The notes: generated by a model not told the origin, from the sequence alone. A stretch of 35,155 nucleotides of DNA from Sulfurovum sp. (GCA_024762315.1 JANTHR010000014.1:1-35155); one strand, 5' to 3'; positions 10,139-17,297 are shown, counted from the stretch's first letter. Numbers and translations are program-made.

Positions 10139-10897
10139 TTATTGGTTTTTACTATGATAGAGTGCTATATTGGCAACATGATCTTCCAAATAATCTATAG
10201 ATGCCAATAAAAGATTAGGAATGAACAATGTCTCTGTTTTTTGAAAAAAGTGTTTGTTTGTTTTCCAGAATCTATTTATATTCTCTTGCTCTTTTTGCAT
10301 TTCGTAAGGATAACTGTATGCATTGATCTTTTCCATGTTCTCCTCAAGCTTTCCGATAGCTTCTTCCATCTGTTTTTTATTGGTATGGGTTTCGAATCCG
10401 ACATTAAATGCCATATAATATTTGGTGATCCTCTCTAAAAGATACTCTATCTCTTTAGTTACCATCAGCATCTTCTCTTCATCCGAAAAAGTATACAAAT
10501 GTGCTCTGGCAATAGAATCTGCACCTTCAAGAAGCGTCTCGCTGTAGTCAAGCATCAATGCTGCATTCTCTTTATCTGCTTTTTGATCAAATAATTCTTT
10601 GATCTGATCTTTACTGTAAGCAAGAAATTCAAGAATATCTTTTGTATCGCTATCCTTGGTTGTCATAACGATCACTCTAAGATCATCACTTAATTTTTCC
10701 AAGGAAGCATGCAATTCGCTTTTTACTTCTCTTTTTTTTGGATTACTATATAAAAAGAGGTAATCCTTCACGATCTTCTGACTAAGATATCGAATATCTT
10801 CGGAAGATTCGATCACCTTTACATCTCCTCTGGTCGCAGCTTCACTGAAGAGTGTCACTCCAAGCATTAGAAAAAATATATAAAATATTTTCTTCAT
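10139..10897 (-). CDS. Secreted PilJ/NarX-type double P-box protein, degenerate boxes
   Basis: A 252-residue protein with an N-terminal signal peptide ([20 protein letters not shown]), otherwise almost entirely helical, so probably periplasmic. It has the two-repeat plan of its neighbours, but the P-box signature AGxQRMLSQRIAK is worn: the first box reads [17 protein letters not shown] (about 31-47) and the second [15 protein letters not shown] (about 148-162). The invariant Gly is lost at both sites. [19 protein letters not shown] corresponds to NAQLVLDLSESMLEGSQYV in the next paralogue, supporting common descent. It lies between that paralogue (9 nt gap) and the kinase (11 nt gap). It may be a partner or antagonist of the intact copies. 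No enzymatic motif is seen. Confidence 0.75.
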   Translation of the reverse strand: MKKIFYIFFLMLGVTLFSEAATRGDVKVIESSEDIRYLSQKIVKDYLFLYSNPKKREVKSELHASLEKLSDDLRVIVMTTKDSDTKDILEFLAYSKDQIKELFDQKADKENAALMLDYSETLLEGADSIARAHLYTFSDEEKMLMVTKEIEYLLERITKYYMAFNVGFETHTNKKQMEEAIGKLEENMEKINAYSYPYEMQKEQENINRFWKTNKHFFQKTETLFIPNLLLASIDYLEDHVANIALYHSKNQ

Positions 10898-10906
10898 AAT
10901 CTATCC

Positions 10907-11719
10907 TTATTTATAGAGCTCCACGTAAAGCTTGGTTATCTCATTCATCTTTTTTGTAATATTATCCGTTGTATTGAAAACGATCAAAGGCAATCCGCCT
11001 TTTTCAATGTTCAAGTAGAACTTATAGACGATCTTCCACAATCTGTCTATTTCATTGAGTTTACGATTGATCTCCGGTGTGTTCACTGTATTCTTCATCA
11101 ATATATCATGAGATTCACTGAATGCCTTAACGGCAGCTTTCATCTGATCAACGGTATTTTTGTCTTTGATCCCTGCCTGATATGCAATATAATATTTTGC
11201 AATACGCTGTGCAAGCATACGCTGTTTCCCAGATCTTCCAACGATCTTGGATTCATTGACCTTCACTTTCTCTTTGAGTGAATCGACTACATATTGACTC
11301 CCCTCCAACATAGATTCACTTAGATCCAGAACAAGTTGTGCATTGTCCAGATTAAAGGGTTCATTTGCTGTTGCCTTAAAATCCTCACTACTCATCTCAA
11401 CAAATGCAAGAAGGTTTTTGATCTCCGGGTCATTAATAGACTCAACAAGCAACTTATGTGCATTCAGCAACTCGTCCAATGACTTTTTAAGCTGTTTATT
11501 CGCTTTGGCCGATGCGATCTTTTTCCCTGCATAAAGGTAATCTTTTGCTATTCTCTGAGAAAGCATTCTCTGTCTACCTGCGATATCGATCAATTTAACC
11601 GTATCGGACACTACCGTTGGATTTGAGGATGCTGGCGTGTTTTCAGCCATACCATATCCGCTCAATGCCACTATGGCCACTATGGCCATACTTAGTTTTT
11701 TAATTATTCTGTTTTTCAT
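10907..11719 (-). CDS. Secreted PilJ/NarX-type double P-box protein, intact boxes
   Basis: A 270-residue protein with a signal peptide (about 1-25). Two copies of a roughly 115-residue helical unit each begin with a well-kept P-box: IDIAGRQRMLSQRIAKDYL (about 44-62) and GRSGKQRMLAQRIAKYYI (about 161-178). The P-box with a conserved Arg is the nitrate-binding element of the NarX/NarQ sensors and belongs to the PilJ N-terminal family (PF13675). Here it stands alone without TM helices, HAMP or kinase, so the protein is probably a soluble periplasmic ligand-binding component. The ribosome binding site is AAAAGGAGACAAG before the ATG. The gene follows a paralogue remnant and precedes the degenerate copy and the kinase. 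The ligand is inferred. Confidence 0.82.
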   Translation of the reverse strand: MKNRIIKKLSMAIVAIVALSGYGMAENTPASSNPTVVSDTVKLIDIAGRQRMLSQRIAKDYLYAGKKIASAKANKQLKKSLDELLNAHKLLVESINDPEIKNLLAFVEMSSEDFKATANEPFNLDNAQLVLDLSESMLEGSQYVVDSLKEKVKVNESKIVGRSGKQRMLAQRIAKYYIAYQAGIKDKNTVDQMKAAVKAFSESHDILMKNTVNTPEINRKLNEIDRLWKIVYKFYLNIEKGGLPLIVFNTTDNITKKMNEITKLYVELYK

Positions 11720-11730
11720 CTTGTCTCCTT

Positions 11731-11844
11731 TTATTTTGTCTCTAAAGCAACATACTTTTGCGTTACATTGTTCATACTTTCAAGAATGTCATTTGATTTC
11801 TTATAGATCAATGCCGGTACTAATTTTGAATTTGACCTTCCCAT
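11731..11844 (-). pseudogene. C-terminal remnant of a fifth double P-box paralogue
   Basis: The gap between the 259- and 270-residue genes encodes, in one frame, 37 residues beginning MGRSNSKLVPALIYKKSNDI and ending KYVALETK before a TAA. The 259-residue neighbour ends with SSSKFIPALIYKKSNEIL, a short linker and AAQEKK. The match at the same distance from the stop shows the C-terminal tail of another family member. The rest of that gene is absent: the stop of the intact gene lies only 17 nt upstream of the fragment ATG. No good ribosome binding site precedes this ATG. It is best read as a scar of deletion or unequal recombination between tandem copies. Confidence 0.78.
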
Positions 11845-11861
11845 CGTTGACTTTGTACCTT

Positions 11862-12641
11862 TTATTTTTTCTCTTGTGCTGCATAAAGGCCTGTAGCAGT
11901 ATTCATGTCTTTTAATATTTCATTGGACTTCTTGTAAATAAGTGCGGGAATGAACTTTGAGCTTGACTTGTTCATGATCTCGAAGAACATAAAAGATTTT
12001 TTAGCATTTTGCAACAAAGCCATTATCTCAGGAGTGCTCATATCCGATTTCATTAACTTATCCAGGGAGTTTTTGAATAGTTCCATCGATTTATTCATCT
12101 TCTCTTTGAACTGAGGATCATCCACTCCCCATACCTTAAGCATATAAAGGCTTGCCATTCTTTGAGAAAGCATTCGCTGACGTCCGGAGATATTAATGAT
12201 CTCTCCCGAAACTTTTCCTGTCTGCTTTGTAAAGAGTCCAACAGCCTCATTGGACTGCTTTAGCAATGCCTCCAGATCCTCCTGCATCTTTCCCGCTTTC
12301 TCTTTGCTTGGCGGTTCATTCAGTGCCAGCTTGAGAGGAGACCACAATACTTTTACTTTCTTTAAACTCTCTTCTGTTGCTTTGTCAGAATTAAAACGTA
12401 TAAGTGAATCCAAGTGATCTTCAAATGCTTCCATGATCTTTGTAAGATCCTCTTTCGGATTCCCAAAATTGTTTCTCAATCCTATCATCGCATAATCTTT
12501 CAACATACGCTGCGTGAACATTCTTTGTTTACCTGCTACATCCACAGCAACTGAAAGATTTTGTATCTCTATTGCAGAAACAAAACTCATACAAAGCGCC
12601 GGCAGCAGGAAGACTCTTGCCCATTTTAAATTTAGGGACAT
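11862..12641 (-). CDS. Secreted PilJ/NarX-type double P-box protein behind a riboswitch-like leader
   Basis: A 259-residue, probably periplasmic protein with a signal peptide (about 1-23, ending FVSA). Two intact P-boxes, VDVAGKQRMFTQRMLKDYA (about 33-51) and INISGRQRMLSQRMASLY (about 149-166), head two helical repeat units. It is most similar to the 262-residue gene upstream: shared LKDYAMIGL/LKAYVMIGL, NFxDPKxDL, PPxKExA and the VWGV/IWGV motif. GGAG sits 6 nt before the ATG. The gene follows a structured leader (12722-12815) with its own promoter and is the first intact gene of the operon ending in the hybrid kinase. CCUUUUU in the leader (about 12690-12696) could pair with AAAAAGG of the ribosome binding site, an inferred translational switch. 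Confidence 0.82.
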   Translation of the reverse strand: MSLNLKWARVFLLPALCMSFVSAIEIQNLSVAVDVAGKQRMFTQRMLKDYAMIGLRNNFGNPKEDLTKIMEAFEDHLDSLIRFNSDKATEESLKKVKVLWSPLKLALNEPPSKEKAGKMQEDLEALLKQSNEAVGLFTKQTGKVSGEIINISGRQRMLSQRMASLYMLKVWGVDDPQFKEKMNKSMELFKNSLDKLMKSDMSTPEIMALLQNAKKSFMFFEIMNKSSSKFIPALIYKKSNEILKDMNTATGLYAAQEKK

Positions 12642-12721
12642 ATTAAACTCCTTTTTTAGGTATTACAGTAACAATCATAAATTTTTGAAAAAGGTGCAAG
12701 GAAAAAGCAGAAGCAATTGTC

Positions 12722-12815
12722 CACTAACTCTTATGGCGGTCTGGCGATCTGCTGGAGACCCACGACTTTCCGTCCTCACCTCACGATGAGTTTGGCTTTT
12801 TCAATTAAGATAGTA
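12722..12815 (-). ncRNA. Structured leader RNA A, GEMM / c-di-GMP-I riboswitch-like
   Basis: In the leader of the 259-residue P-box gene. Reading the minus strand: P1 is UCUUA (12806-12810) with UAAGA (12729-12733), extended after a 2-nt bulge by UACUA/UAGUG. Then comes GAAAAAGCCAAA, a 6-bp hairpin CUCAUC-GUGA-GGUGAG with a GNRA loop, the block GGACGGAAAGUC, a P2 hairpin GGUCU-CCAGC-AGAUC, and GCCAGACCGCC closing onto P1. The order (CAAAC, GNRA hairpin, GGACGnAAAGnC, second hairpin, G/C-rich 3' segment) parallels the GEMM class, for example GGCAAACC, GAAA loop and GGGACGCAAAGCC in Vibrio. A second copy with compensatory changes lies at 13862-13948. Class and ligand were not verified by covariance model. 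Confidence 0.7.
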
Positions 12816-12831
12816 CGTATTTGGTATTTTA

Positions 12832-12837
12832 ATTATA
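12832..12837 (-). promoter_or_regulatory. -10 box upstream of leader RNA A
   Basis: TATAAT on the minus strand, about 20 nt upstream of P1 of the structured leader, so transcription would begin just before the aptamer. No clear -35. It makes the operon from the 259-residue gene to the hybrid kinase an independent unit. Confidence 0.55.
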
Positions 12838-12958
12838 CTGCTTCCTGACTTTGTTACATCTTATCAGAAACAGTACTCTTAAAATCTGGCTAATTCATAA
12901 ATGAAGAGGATTATTTATTGCCTCACGACTCTAGATCAACCATAGTGGAAGTATAAAC

Positions 12959-12988
12959 AAAAATTGTCAAAAATTGTCAAAAAATGTC
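12959..12988 (-). repeat. Three tandem 10-bp repeats containing TTGACA
   Basis: Three head-to-tail units of AAAAATTGTC (plus strand), the third with one mismatch. On the minus strand this gives TTGACA boxes at 10-11 bp intervals, directly downstream of the 262-residue gene stop. A TATACT-like box follows 19 nt after the middle box. The rest of the 12838-12997 interval shows no ORF or further repeat that I can support. It could be a phased protein-binding site or a secondary promoter. Confidence 0.5.
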
Positions 12989-12997
12989 AAATAAAGA

Positions 12998-13786
12998 TCA
13001 TTTGGCCTGTTTTTTAAAAACTTTTTTGATCTGACGGATAATAATAAAATTATCGTCCGCTTTTTTAGAGAGCAGAGACGGTATGAATCTTGACTTAGAA
13101 TTATACATGAATTCAAAAAAAGTAAATTCTCTTTTGGCTTTTTTCAATAATTTTAGGCTCTCATCATTGTTGAGTTTATTCGCTGAAAGTGTTTTAAGAT
13201 TCTTATGATAATTCGAAATGATATTCTGCACATCTTCATCATAATTCTCCAACTTCACACCCCATATTCTCATCAAATAATCAATGGTTACTTCCAGTGG
13301 TTTTCTACAAAGTTTACCTGTTAAAGATATAAGTTCAAGATCTGGCGTTGCCAAAGGTTTCGTTCCGGCCAATAGCTTATTGATCATTACCAGAAAATTC
13401 TTTTTTATCTTCAGCGCATTCTCTTTTGTAGGAGGCAAAAGAAGCATTGCTTTACTTTCTTTCCATAACGCTAACGCTTCCTCAAATGCCTTTTTCCCAC
13501 CCGTATTCGATCCTAATTTATCATCGAAATAGGCTTTTACCTGATACACACGCTTGTCATAATCAACAATTGCTTTATCCAGATCCTTCTTGGGATCCTG
13601 AAAATTACTTTTGAGCCCTATCATTACATAGGCTTTCAGCATCTGTTGACTTTGTGTCATCTGCAGACAGTTTGTACTGAATATCTCTAACAGTGGTGCA
13701 CCTTCAGGAAAAGGATCGATCTCAAAGGCTGATACACCTTCTATTAAAATAAACAGACTTAAAATTAAATTGCGTAGTTGTCTCAT
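12998..13786 (-). CDS. Secreted PilJ/NarX-family double-repeat protein with eroded P-boxes, behind riboswitch-like leader
   Basis: A 262-residue, probably periplasmic protein with a signal peptide (about 1-21). It is a close paralogue of the 259-residue gene downstream (LKAYVMIGLKSNFQDPKKDL, LPPTKENALKIKKN, MRIWGVKLEN, SRFIPSLLSKKADD), but both P-boxes are changed. The first reads NCLQMTQSQQMLKAY, without the AG and Arg; the second LTGKLCRKPLEVTIDY, with the Arg shifted and a Cys added. It probably binds a different ligand or none. GGAG lies 7 nt before the ATG. It has its own promoter and structured leader (13862-13948), so gene and leader seem to have been duplicated together. It is probably a separate transcription unit from the downstream operon. 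Confidence 0.78.
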   Translation of the reverse strand: MRQLRNLILSLFILIEGVSAFEIDPFPEGAPLLEIFSTNCLQMTQSQQMLKAYVMIGLKSNFQDPKKDLDKAIVDYDKRVYQVKAYFDDKLGSNTGGKKAFEEALALWKESKAMLLLPPTKENALKIKKNFLVMINKLLAGTKPLATPDLELISLTGKLCRKPLEVTIDYLMRIWGVKLENYDEDVQNIISNYHKNLKTLSANKLNNDESLKLLKKAKREFTFFEFMYNSKSRFIPSLLSKKADDNFIIIRQIKKVFKKQAK

Positions 13787-13861
13787 GTGTTTTCTCCGAT
13801 TGTAGTAAATAAAATGTACACTTTTGAAAAATTCGAGATAGAGAAGTAGTGATTTCTGTAG

Positions 13862-13948
13862 ACTCTATTGGCAGTCTGGCGAACTTGTTCAAAGTCCCAT
13901 GACTTTCCGTCCTTATCTCACGATAAGTTTGGCTTTTTCAGTTAAAGT
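13862..13948 (-). ncRNA. Structured leader RNA B, GEMM / c-di-GMP-I riboswitch-like
   Basis: Second copy of the leader RNA, upstream of the 262-residue gene. Minus-strand order: P1 ACUUUA (13943-13948) with UAGAGU (13862-13867), GAAAAAGCCAAA, hairpin CUUAUC-GUGA-GAUAAG, the block GGACGGAAAGUC, P2 hairpin GGACUU-UGAAC-AAGUUC, then GCCAGACUGCC. Against copy A, unpaired blocks are almost identical while all three helices change with pairing kept. Examples: C-G to U-A in the GNRA hairpin, and GGUCU/AGAUC to GGACUU/AAGUUC in P2. This is strong evidence for a conserved RNA fold. Assignment to the c-di-GMP-I family rests on the shared layout only. Confidence 0.7.
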
Positions 13949-13955
13949 ATTTTTT

Positions 13956-13961
13956 ATTATA
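13956..13961 (-). promoter_or_regulatory. -10 box upstream of leader RNA B
   Basis: TATAAT on the minus strand, 7 nt before P1 of leader RNA B, with TTGATT 19 nt further upstream as a possible -35. Transcription would start at the 5' edge of the aptamer, as for copy A. Confidence 0.55.
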
Positions 13962-14044
13962 TAACAGAGTTTATTAATATAATCAATAAAATGATACAGT
14001 TTTGTGTTAAAATATATTTTTATTACATTAGAGTAGGATATCAG

Positions 14045-14401
14045 ATGATAAAGAAACTATTAATTTTGTCTTCGCTGCCATTTGTACTTTATAGTTCAAC
14101 AGATGCGGAATCGCTTTATCTTAAAAATGCCTGCAACTCTTGTCATGGCATGTATGCTGAAGGTATGGGTACCGCTCCCAGGCTCCAGGGGCAAAAAGAG
14201 GCAGTACTTTTAAAACGGCTAAAAGATCTACAGCAGGGAAAAACACGTACAGCTTTTGGTTCGGTCATGATCTCTTTTGCCAAAGCGCTGGATGCAAATC
14301 AGACCATAGCCATGGCAAAATATCTTGCAACTGTTAAAACAACTGTGAATGAAGAGAGGTATGAACCCGAGTACGACCCTTCCGGAGATGGAGGGTCATA
14401 A
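14045..14401 (+). CDS. Small periplasmic c-type cytochrome
   Basis: A 118-residue monohaem cytochrome c. The start ATG at 14045 follows AGGA with 6 nt spacing and gives MIKKLLILSSLPFVLYSS as signal peptide; an ATG at 13991 has no such site. The single haem motif is CNSCH (about residues 34-38 of this start), followed by GMYAEGMGTAPRLQGQ, typical of class I cytochrome c (cytochrome_C553-like). A distal Met ligand is plausible in SVMISFAKAL or IAMAKYLA. The tail EPEYDPSGDGGS is polar. It is an electron carrier in periplasmic respiration; the partner is unknown. It is divergent from the 262-residue P-box gene, with AT-rich promoter DNA between them. Confidence 0.88.
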   Translation: MIKKLLILSSLPFVLYSSTDAESLYLKNACNSCHGMYAEGMGTAPRLQGQKEAVLLKRLKDLQQGKTRTAFGSVMISFAKALDANQTIAMAKYLATVKTTVNEERYEPEYDPSGDGGS

Positions 14402-14414
14402 AAACCATATGCTT

Positions 14415-15242
14415 TTAATGGGTAGCGATCTCGGGTTTTGTTGTCTCTGTAGGAACCACTTCAATAGCTGATTGGGTTTTTTCTTTGATATCAGCCGCTT
14501 TTTCTTCCACTTTTTCTTTCAGCTGGGTTGCTGCATCTTTTACTGTTTCAACAACATTGGCAGCTTTTTCTTTTGCCTCAGTTGCCTTCTCCTCGGCTTT
14601 TTGTTTCATATCAGTTGCTTTTTCTTCTACTTTTTGCTGTACTTCGGCTGCCTTTTCTTTTACTTCTTCTACAGCTTTTGCTGCCGGAGCTGCCTTTTTA
14701 CTCTCTTCCTGTAATTCTTCCAACTCTTCTTTAAGGTCGTCAAGGTCGCTATCGAGTTCCTGTACTTTCTGAACATTTACACCATGCTCATAGACAAGCT
14801 CTCCTCCCTCTTTTCCCTGTTTGAGTATCCCAGCGACAAACAGTATAAGCACAAGCAGATACAGCGCTTTCATTAAACCTTTCTGCATCATTGAAGAGAG
14901 TATTTTAAATACAAGTACCACCATTGATGCGAACATAAGATAGGTACCCAAAAGCTTGTGTGCTTTAAGCTCTCCCTGTGCTGCTTCACTCAGCAAAGGA
15001 AAAGCCTCTTTCCCGTCCGTGCTTCCTGTAATGTATGCTGCAATGGCTGCCACTACAGTCAGTAGAAGCAAAAAGAAAGAAGTCACTCCAATGGCTTTCT
15101 TTTTTACTATAAGATTGGCAAGTTCAAGCAAAAGGATAACCACAGGCAGAGCAATGAGAAAATGATCTATCGGTGGGTGCAATAGCAGAGGCACATCAAA
15201 AGGCAGTTCGATCTGTGGTAATTTAATAGCTGGTAGTTCCAT
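14415..15242 (-). CDS. DUF2231-like membrane protein with LEA-like helical repeat tail
   Basis: A 275-residue protein. The first part looks like DUF2231: LLLHPPIDHFLIALPVVILL with a His-containing start of the first helix, then three more hydrophobic segments (about 48-70, 100-118, 125-142). Two haem- or metal-ligand-like His residues (in HPPIDHF and KAHKLLG) are visible. From about residue 165 it becomes a charged, uninterrupted helix. At about 192-262 it has roughly 11-residue repeats of the EEKAxxxKEKA type, resembling LEA or apolipoprotein amphipathic helices. AAGGA precedes the ATG and a TATAAT on the minus strand (15273-15278) suggests its own promoter. The function is unknown. Confidence 0.7.
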   Translation of the reverse strand: MELPAIKLPQIELPFDVPLLLHPPIDHFLIALPVVILLLELANLIVKKKAIGVTSFFLLLLTVVAAIAAYITGSTDGKEAFPLLSEAAQGELKAHKLLGTYLMFASMVVLVFKILSSMMQKGLMKALYLLVLILFVAGILKQGKEGGELVYEHGVNVQKVQELDSDLDDLKEELEELQEESKKAAPAAKAVEEVKEKAAEVQQKVEEKATDMKQKAEEKATEAKEKAANVVETVKDAATQLKEKVEEKAADIKEKTQSAIEVVPTETTKPEIATH

Positions 15243-15272
15243 ATTTAAGTCCTTATATGATTAAGATAAAAG

Positions 15273-15278
15273 ATTATA
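15273..15278 (-). promoter_or_regulatory. -10 box of the DUF2231-like gene
   Basis: TATAAT on the minus strand, 30 nt before the start codon in the 70-nt gap after hemJ. No clear -35. Confidence 0.4.
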
Positions 15279-15312
15279 ACATAAAATTATTTAGTTGTAT
15301 AGAACCTTCTGA

Positions 15313-15747
15313 TTAAAATGGTTTCACAACCACCATGATCACTATAAATATCATTAACAGTGTCGGAACTTCATTATAAATCCTAAAATATTTTCCACTT
15401 TTGTAATATGGATCAACAATGAGCTTTTTGCGTATTGCGTTGAGTGAAAAACTATAAGCGATCAAAATAGCTAAAAAGAAAAGTTTTGCATGCATCCATC
15501 CCCCACTTTGAAAAATGCCAGGGTTCAAATAGAGCATCAGTGTTCCAGAAAGTATGGTGGCCCACATTGCAGGAACACCTATGTAGGTATATAACTTATA
15601 CTCCTGTATCTTCACTACATCACCAAAAGCTTTATTGTCCGCATGCTCTCTGTGGTAAATAAAAAGTCTCGGCAGATAGAACAGCATCGCCATCCAACTT
15701 ACAAAACTCATGACATGAAATGCCAATATCCATGTATAATATGCCAT
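15313..15747 (-). CDS. hemJ: HemJ-type protoporphyrinogen IX oxidase
   Basis: A 144-residue membrane protein with four hydrophobic helices that oxidises protoporphyrinogen IX to protoporphyrin IX in haem synthesis in bacteria lacking HemG and HemY. Family marks are the first-helix His in WILAFHVMSFVSWMAMLFYLP, RLFIYH, the WMHAKL segment with a second His, and RIYNEVPTLLMIFIVIMVVVKP at the end. The ATG is 2 nt after the stop of the upstream nuclease gene and its ribosome binding site lies inside that gene, so the two are translationally coupled. It supplies haem for cytochromes such as the one at 14045. Confidence 0.93.
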   Translation of the reverse strand: MAYYTWILAFHVMSFVSWMAMLFYLPRLFIYHREHADNKAFGDVVKIQEYKLYTYIGVPAMWATILSGTLMLYLNPGIFQSGGWMHAKLFFLAILIAYSFSLNAIRKKLIVDPYYKSGKYFRIYNEVPTLLMIFIVIMVVVKPF

Positions 15748-15749
15748 CT

Positions 15750-17297
15750 TTATCTCTCCATTATCTCAAAATCTTTTTTGCTGTAGATCACTAGCTGTAA
15801 TTTCTTATAATATCCTAGATGTGCATAGTGTATCTTTAGCTTTGAACCGTTTGATGGAGTAAAGTGCTTATTTTTAAAATGGATGGGAATTTTTATACCA
15901 TTTGTAAAAAGATAGCGACCCCTGTAGGTACCTTCAATATCTCTAATTATCTCATTCTGTCTCATCTTTTTGGGTCGTTGATAAAAATCACCTAAAGAGG
16001 CACCGCCTTTTTCTTTGAACTTCACAATATCTGTTACCTCTTTCAATCCTTTATAGGTGTGGATACTTTGCACCAAGAGATCATATTTCTTACCCTCTTT
16101 CAAACCTTTTGCACAACCAAACAGAAAAATACCACGTCCAAGCGGAGTCTGCTTGACTATGGCATGATTACCCCGCTTCAAAACAACTACAGCATTTTCC
16201 AATTTTACCGGATGCTTCAAACGCTTTAAAGTATAGAGATACTCTATAGGTTTAATTACTGCTTGATTTGAGATCTCTTTTGACTTGTCTGTCTTATACG
16301 GTTGTGTATCAAAAAGAGCAAAAACAGGCAGATGATCGGAATACCCCTTTGCCCTATGTTTGCCATGTTTGTATTTCCAACTGTTGATGTAACCTCTTTT
16401 TGTAAAAAGGTAATCTGCTTTATAAACCCCAAAACTGTCATTGACATAATCTATCCCTCTGCCGTCAAACATATTGGATGGCAGCAAAATATGATCCAGC
16501 GTACTTCTGTTACCGTAAAACTTATGACTCCACCGTTGGTTAAAAGGCAACTCCTGCCATGTATTATAATGTATCCCTCTTTTGGCTTTTGGCATCTGAT
16601 TTTCCTGCACAAGTTTATTATCTACGGTTGTATGCAGAACATCTCCCAATGCTGTTATTCCATGGCTGTCATCGATCTTTTTATCCAATGTCAGATGCAC
16701 ATTGTAGTTACTATTGAGATCACCTAAAATAATATACTCTTTATTGCGAGGCAGACTGTCTATTCTTTTTTGCAGTGTTTTAGCATATCTGATGCGTTTA
16801 CTCTCTACACCTTTTCTGCCTTTGGATTTCCAATGGTTTACAAAAACAGTCAAAGGATTTCCATCCGCATAAACTTCAACCTCTAAAATATTGCGTACAA
16901 GCGGTGAAATGCTTACCTGCAACTCTTTTTGCTTTGCCACAGGAAACCTTGAAAACATTGCCACTTGGATTGGTGCACCTCTTTTATGTGTGATCGCACT
17001 GTAGTGATATGCACATCCTACTCTTTTGAGTCGCTTTTTAAGTCGTTCAAATACGCTCTCGTTCTCGATCTCCTGAAGCCCCAGAATATCTGCATCAAGA
17101 TCACAGATCACCTCTGCAATATGATTGAGTTTGATCTCCATCATTCTTTGATTCCAGTTATGCTTGCCCGGAATATACTCTTCATACTCACTGCCCTGAT
17201 ACGTTGCATCAAAAAGGTTCTCAACATTGTACGTAGCCACCTTGAAAGGTTTTGCAACAAGATATAAAGGGAGGAGAAAAAGTAAAAAATATCTCAA
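15750..17297 (-). CDS. Secreted endonuclease/exonuclease/phosphatase-family protein
   Basis: A 515-residue protein starting at a TTG (17297) preceded by AAGGA at 7 nt, giving the signal peptide MRYFLLFLLPLYLVAKPFKV. An upstream start would break this signal. Residues about 20-350 are an EEP domain like that of ExeM/NucH extracellular nucleases: ATYNVENLFD, ILGLQEIEN, VFVNHWKSKGRKG, ILGDLNSNYN, HILLPSNM and GYSDHLPVFALFD supply the usual metal and catalytic residues. The C-terminal part (about 390-515) is a beta-rich segment, possibly an OB-like nucleic-acid-binding domain. It probably degrades extracellular or periplasmic DNA for nutrients. It overlaps functionally with hemJ only by operon position. 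Confidence 0.85.
   Translation of the reverse strand: MRYFLLFLLPLYLVAKPFKVATYNVENLFDATYQGSEYEEYIPGKHNWNQRMMEIKLNHIAEVICDLDADILGLQEIENESVFERLKKRLKRVGCAYHYSAITHKRGAPIQVAMFSRFPVAKQKELQVSISPLVRNILEVEVYADGNPLTVFVNHWKSKGRKGVESKRIRYAKTLQKRIDSLPRNKEYIILGDLNSNYNVHLTLDKKIDDSHGITALGDVLHTTVDNKLVQENQMPKAKRGIHYNTWQELPFNQRWSHKFYGNRSTLDHILLPSNMFDGRGIDYVNDSFGVYKADYLFTKRGYINSWKYKHGKHRAKGYSDHLPVFALFDTQPYKTDKSKEISNQAVIKPIEYLYTLKRLKHPVKLENAVVVLKRGNHAIVKQTPLGRGIFLFGCAKGLKEGKKYDLLVQSIHTYKGLKEVTDIVKFKEKGGASLGDFYQRPKKMRQNEIIRDIEGTYRGRYLFTNGIKIPIHFKNKHFTPSNGSKLKIHYAHLGYYKKLQLVIYSKKDFEIMER

Noticed and set aside
12722..12815. The leader hairpins as a plain terminator of the upstream 262-residue gene.
   Set aside because: No U-tract, own promoter just before it, and a covarying second copy at 13862-13948 that has no minus-strand gene upstream.
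12842..12958. Small ORF or tRNA in the longest gap of the P-box region.
   Set aside because: No ORF with a ribosome binding site and no cloverleaf or T-loop signature could be found by reading.
14472..14772. Several overlapping plus-strand ORFs rich in Phe, Cys, Leu and Ser.
   Set aside because: They are antisense images of the Lys/Glu/Ala-rich tail of the DUF2231-like gene; no ribosome binding sites and no family match.
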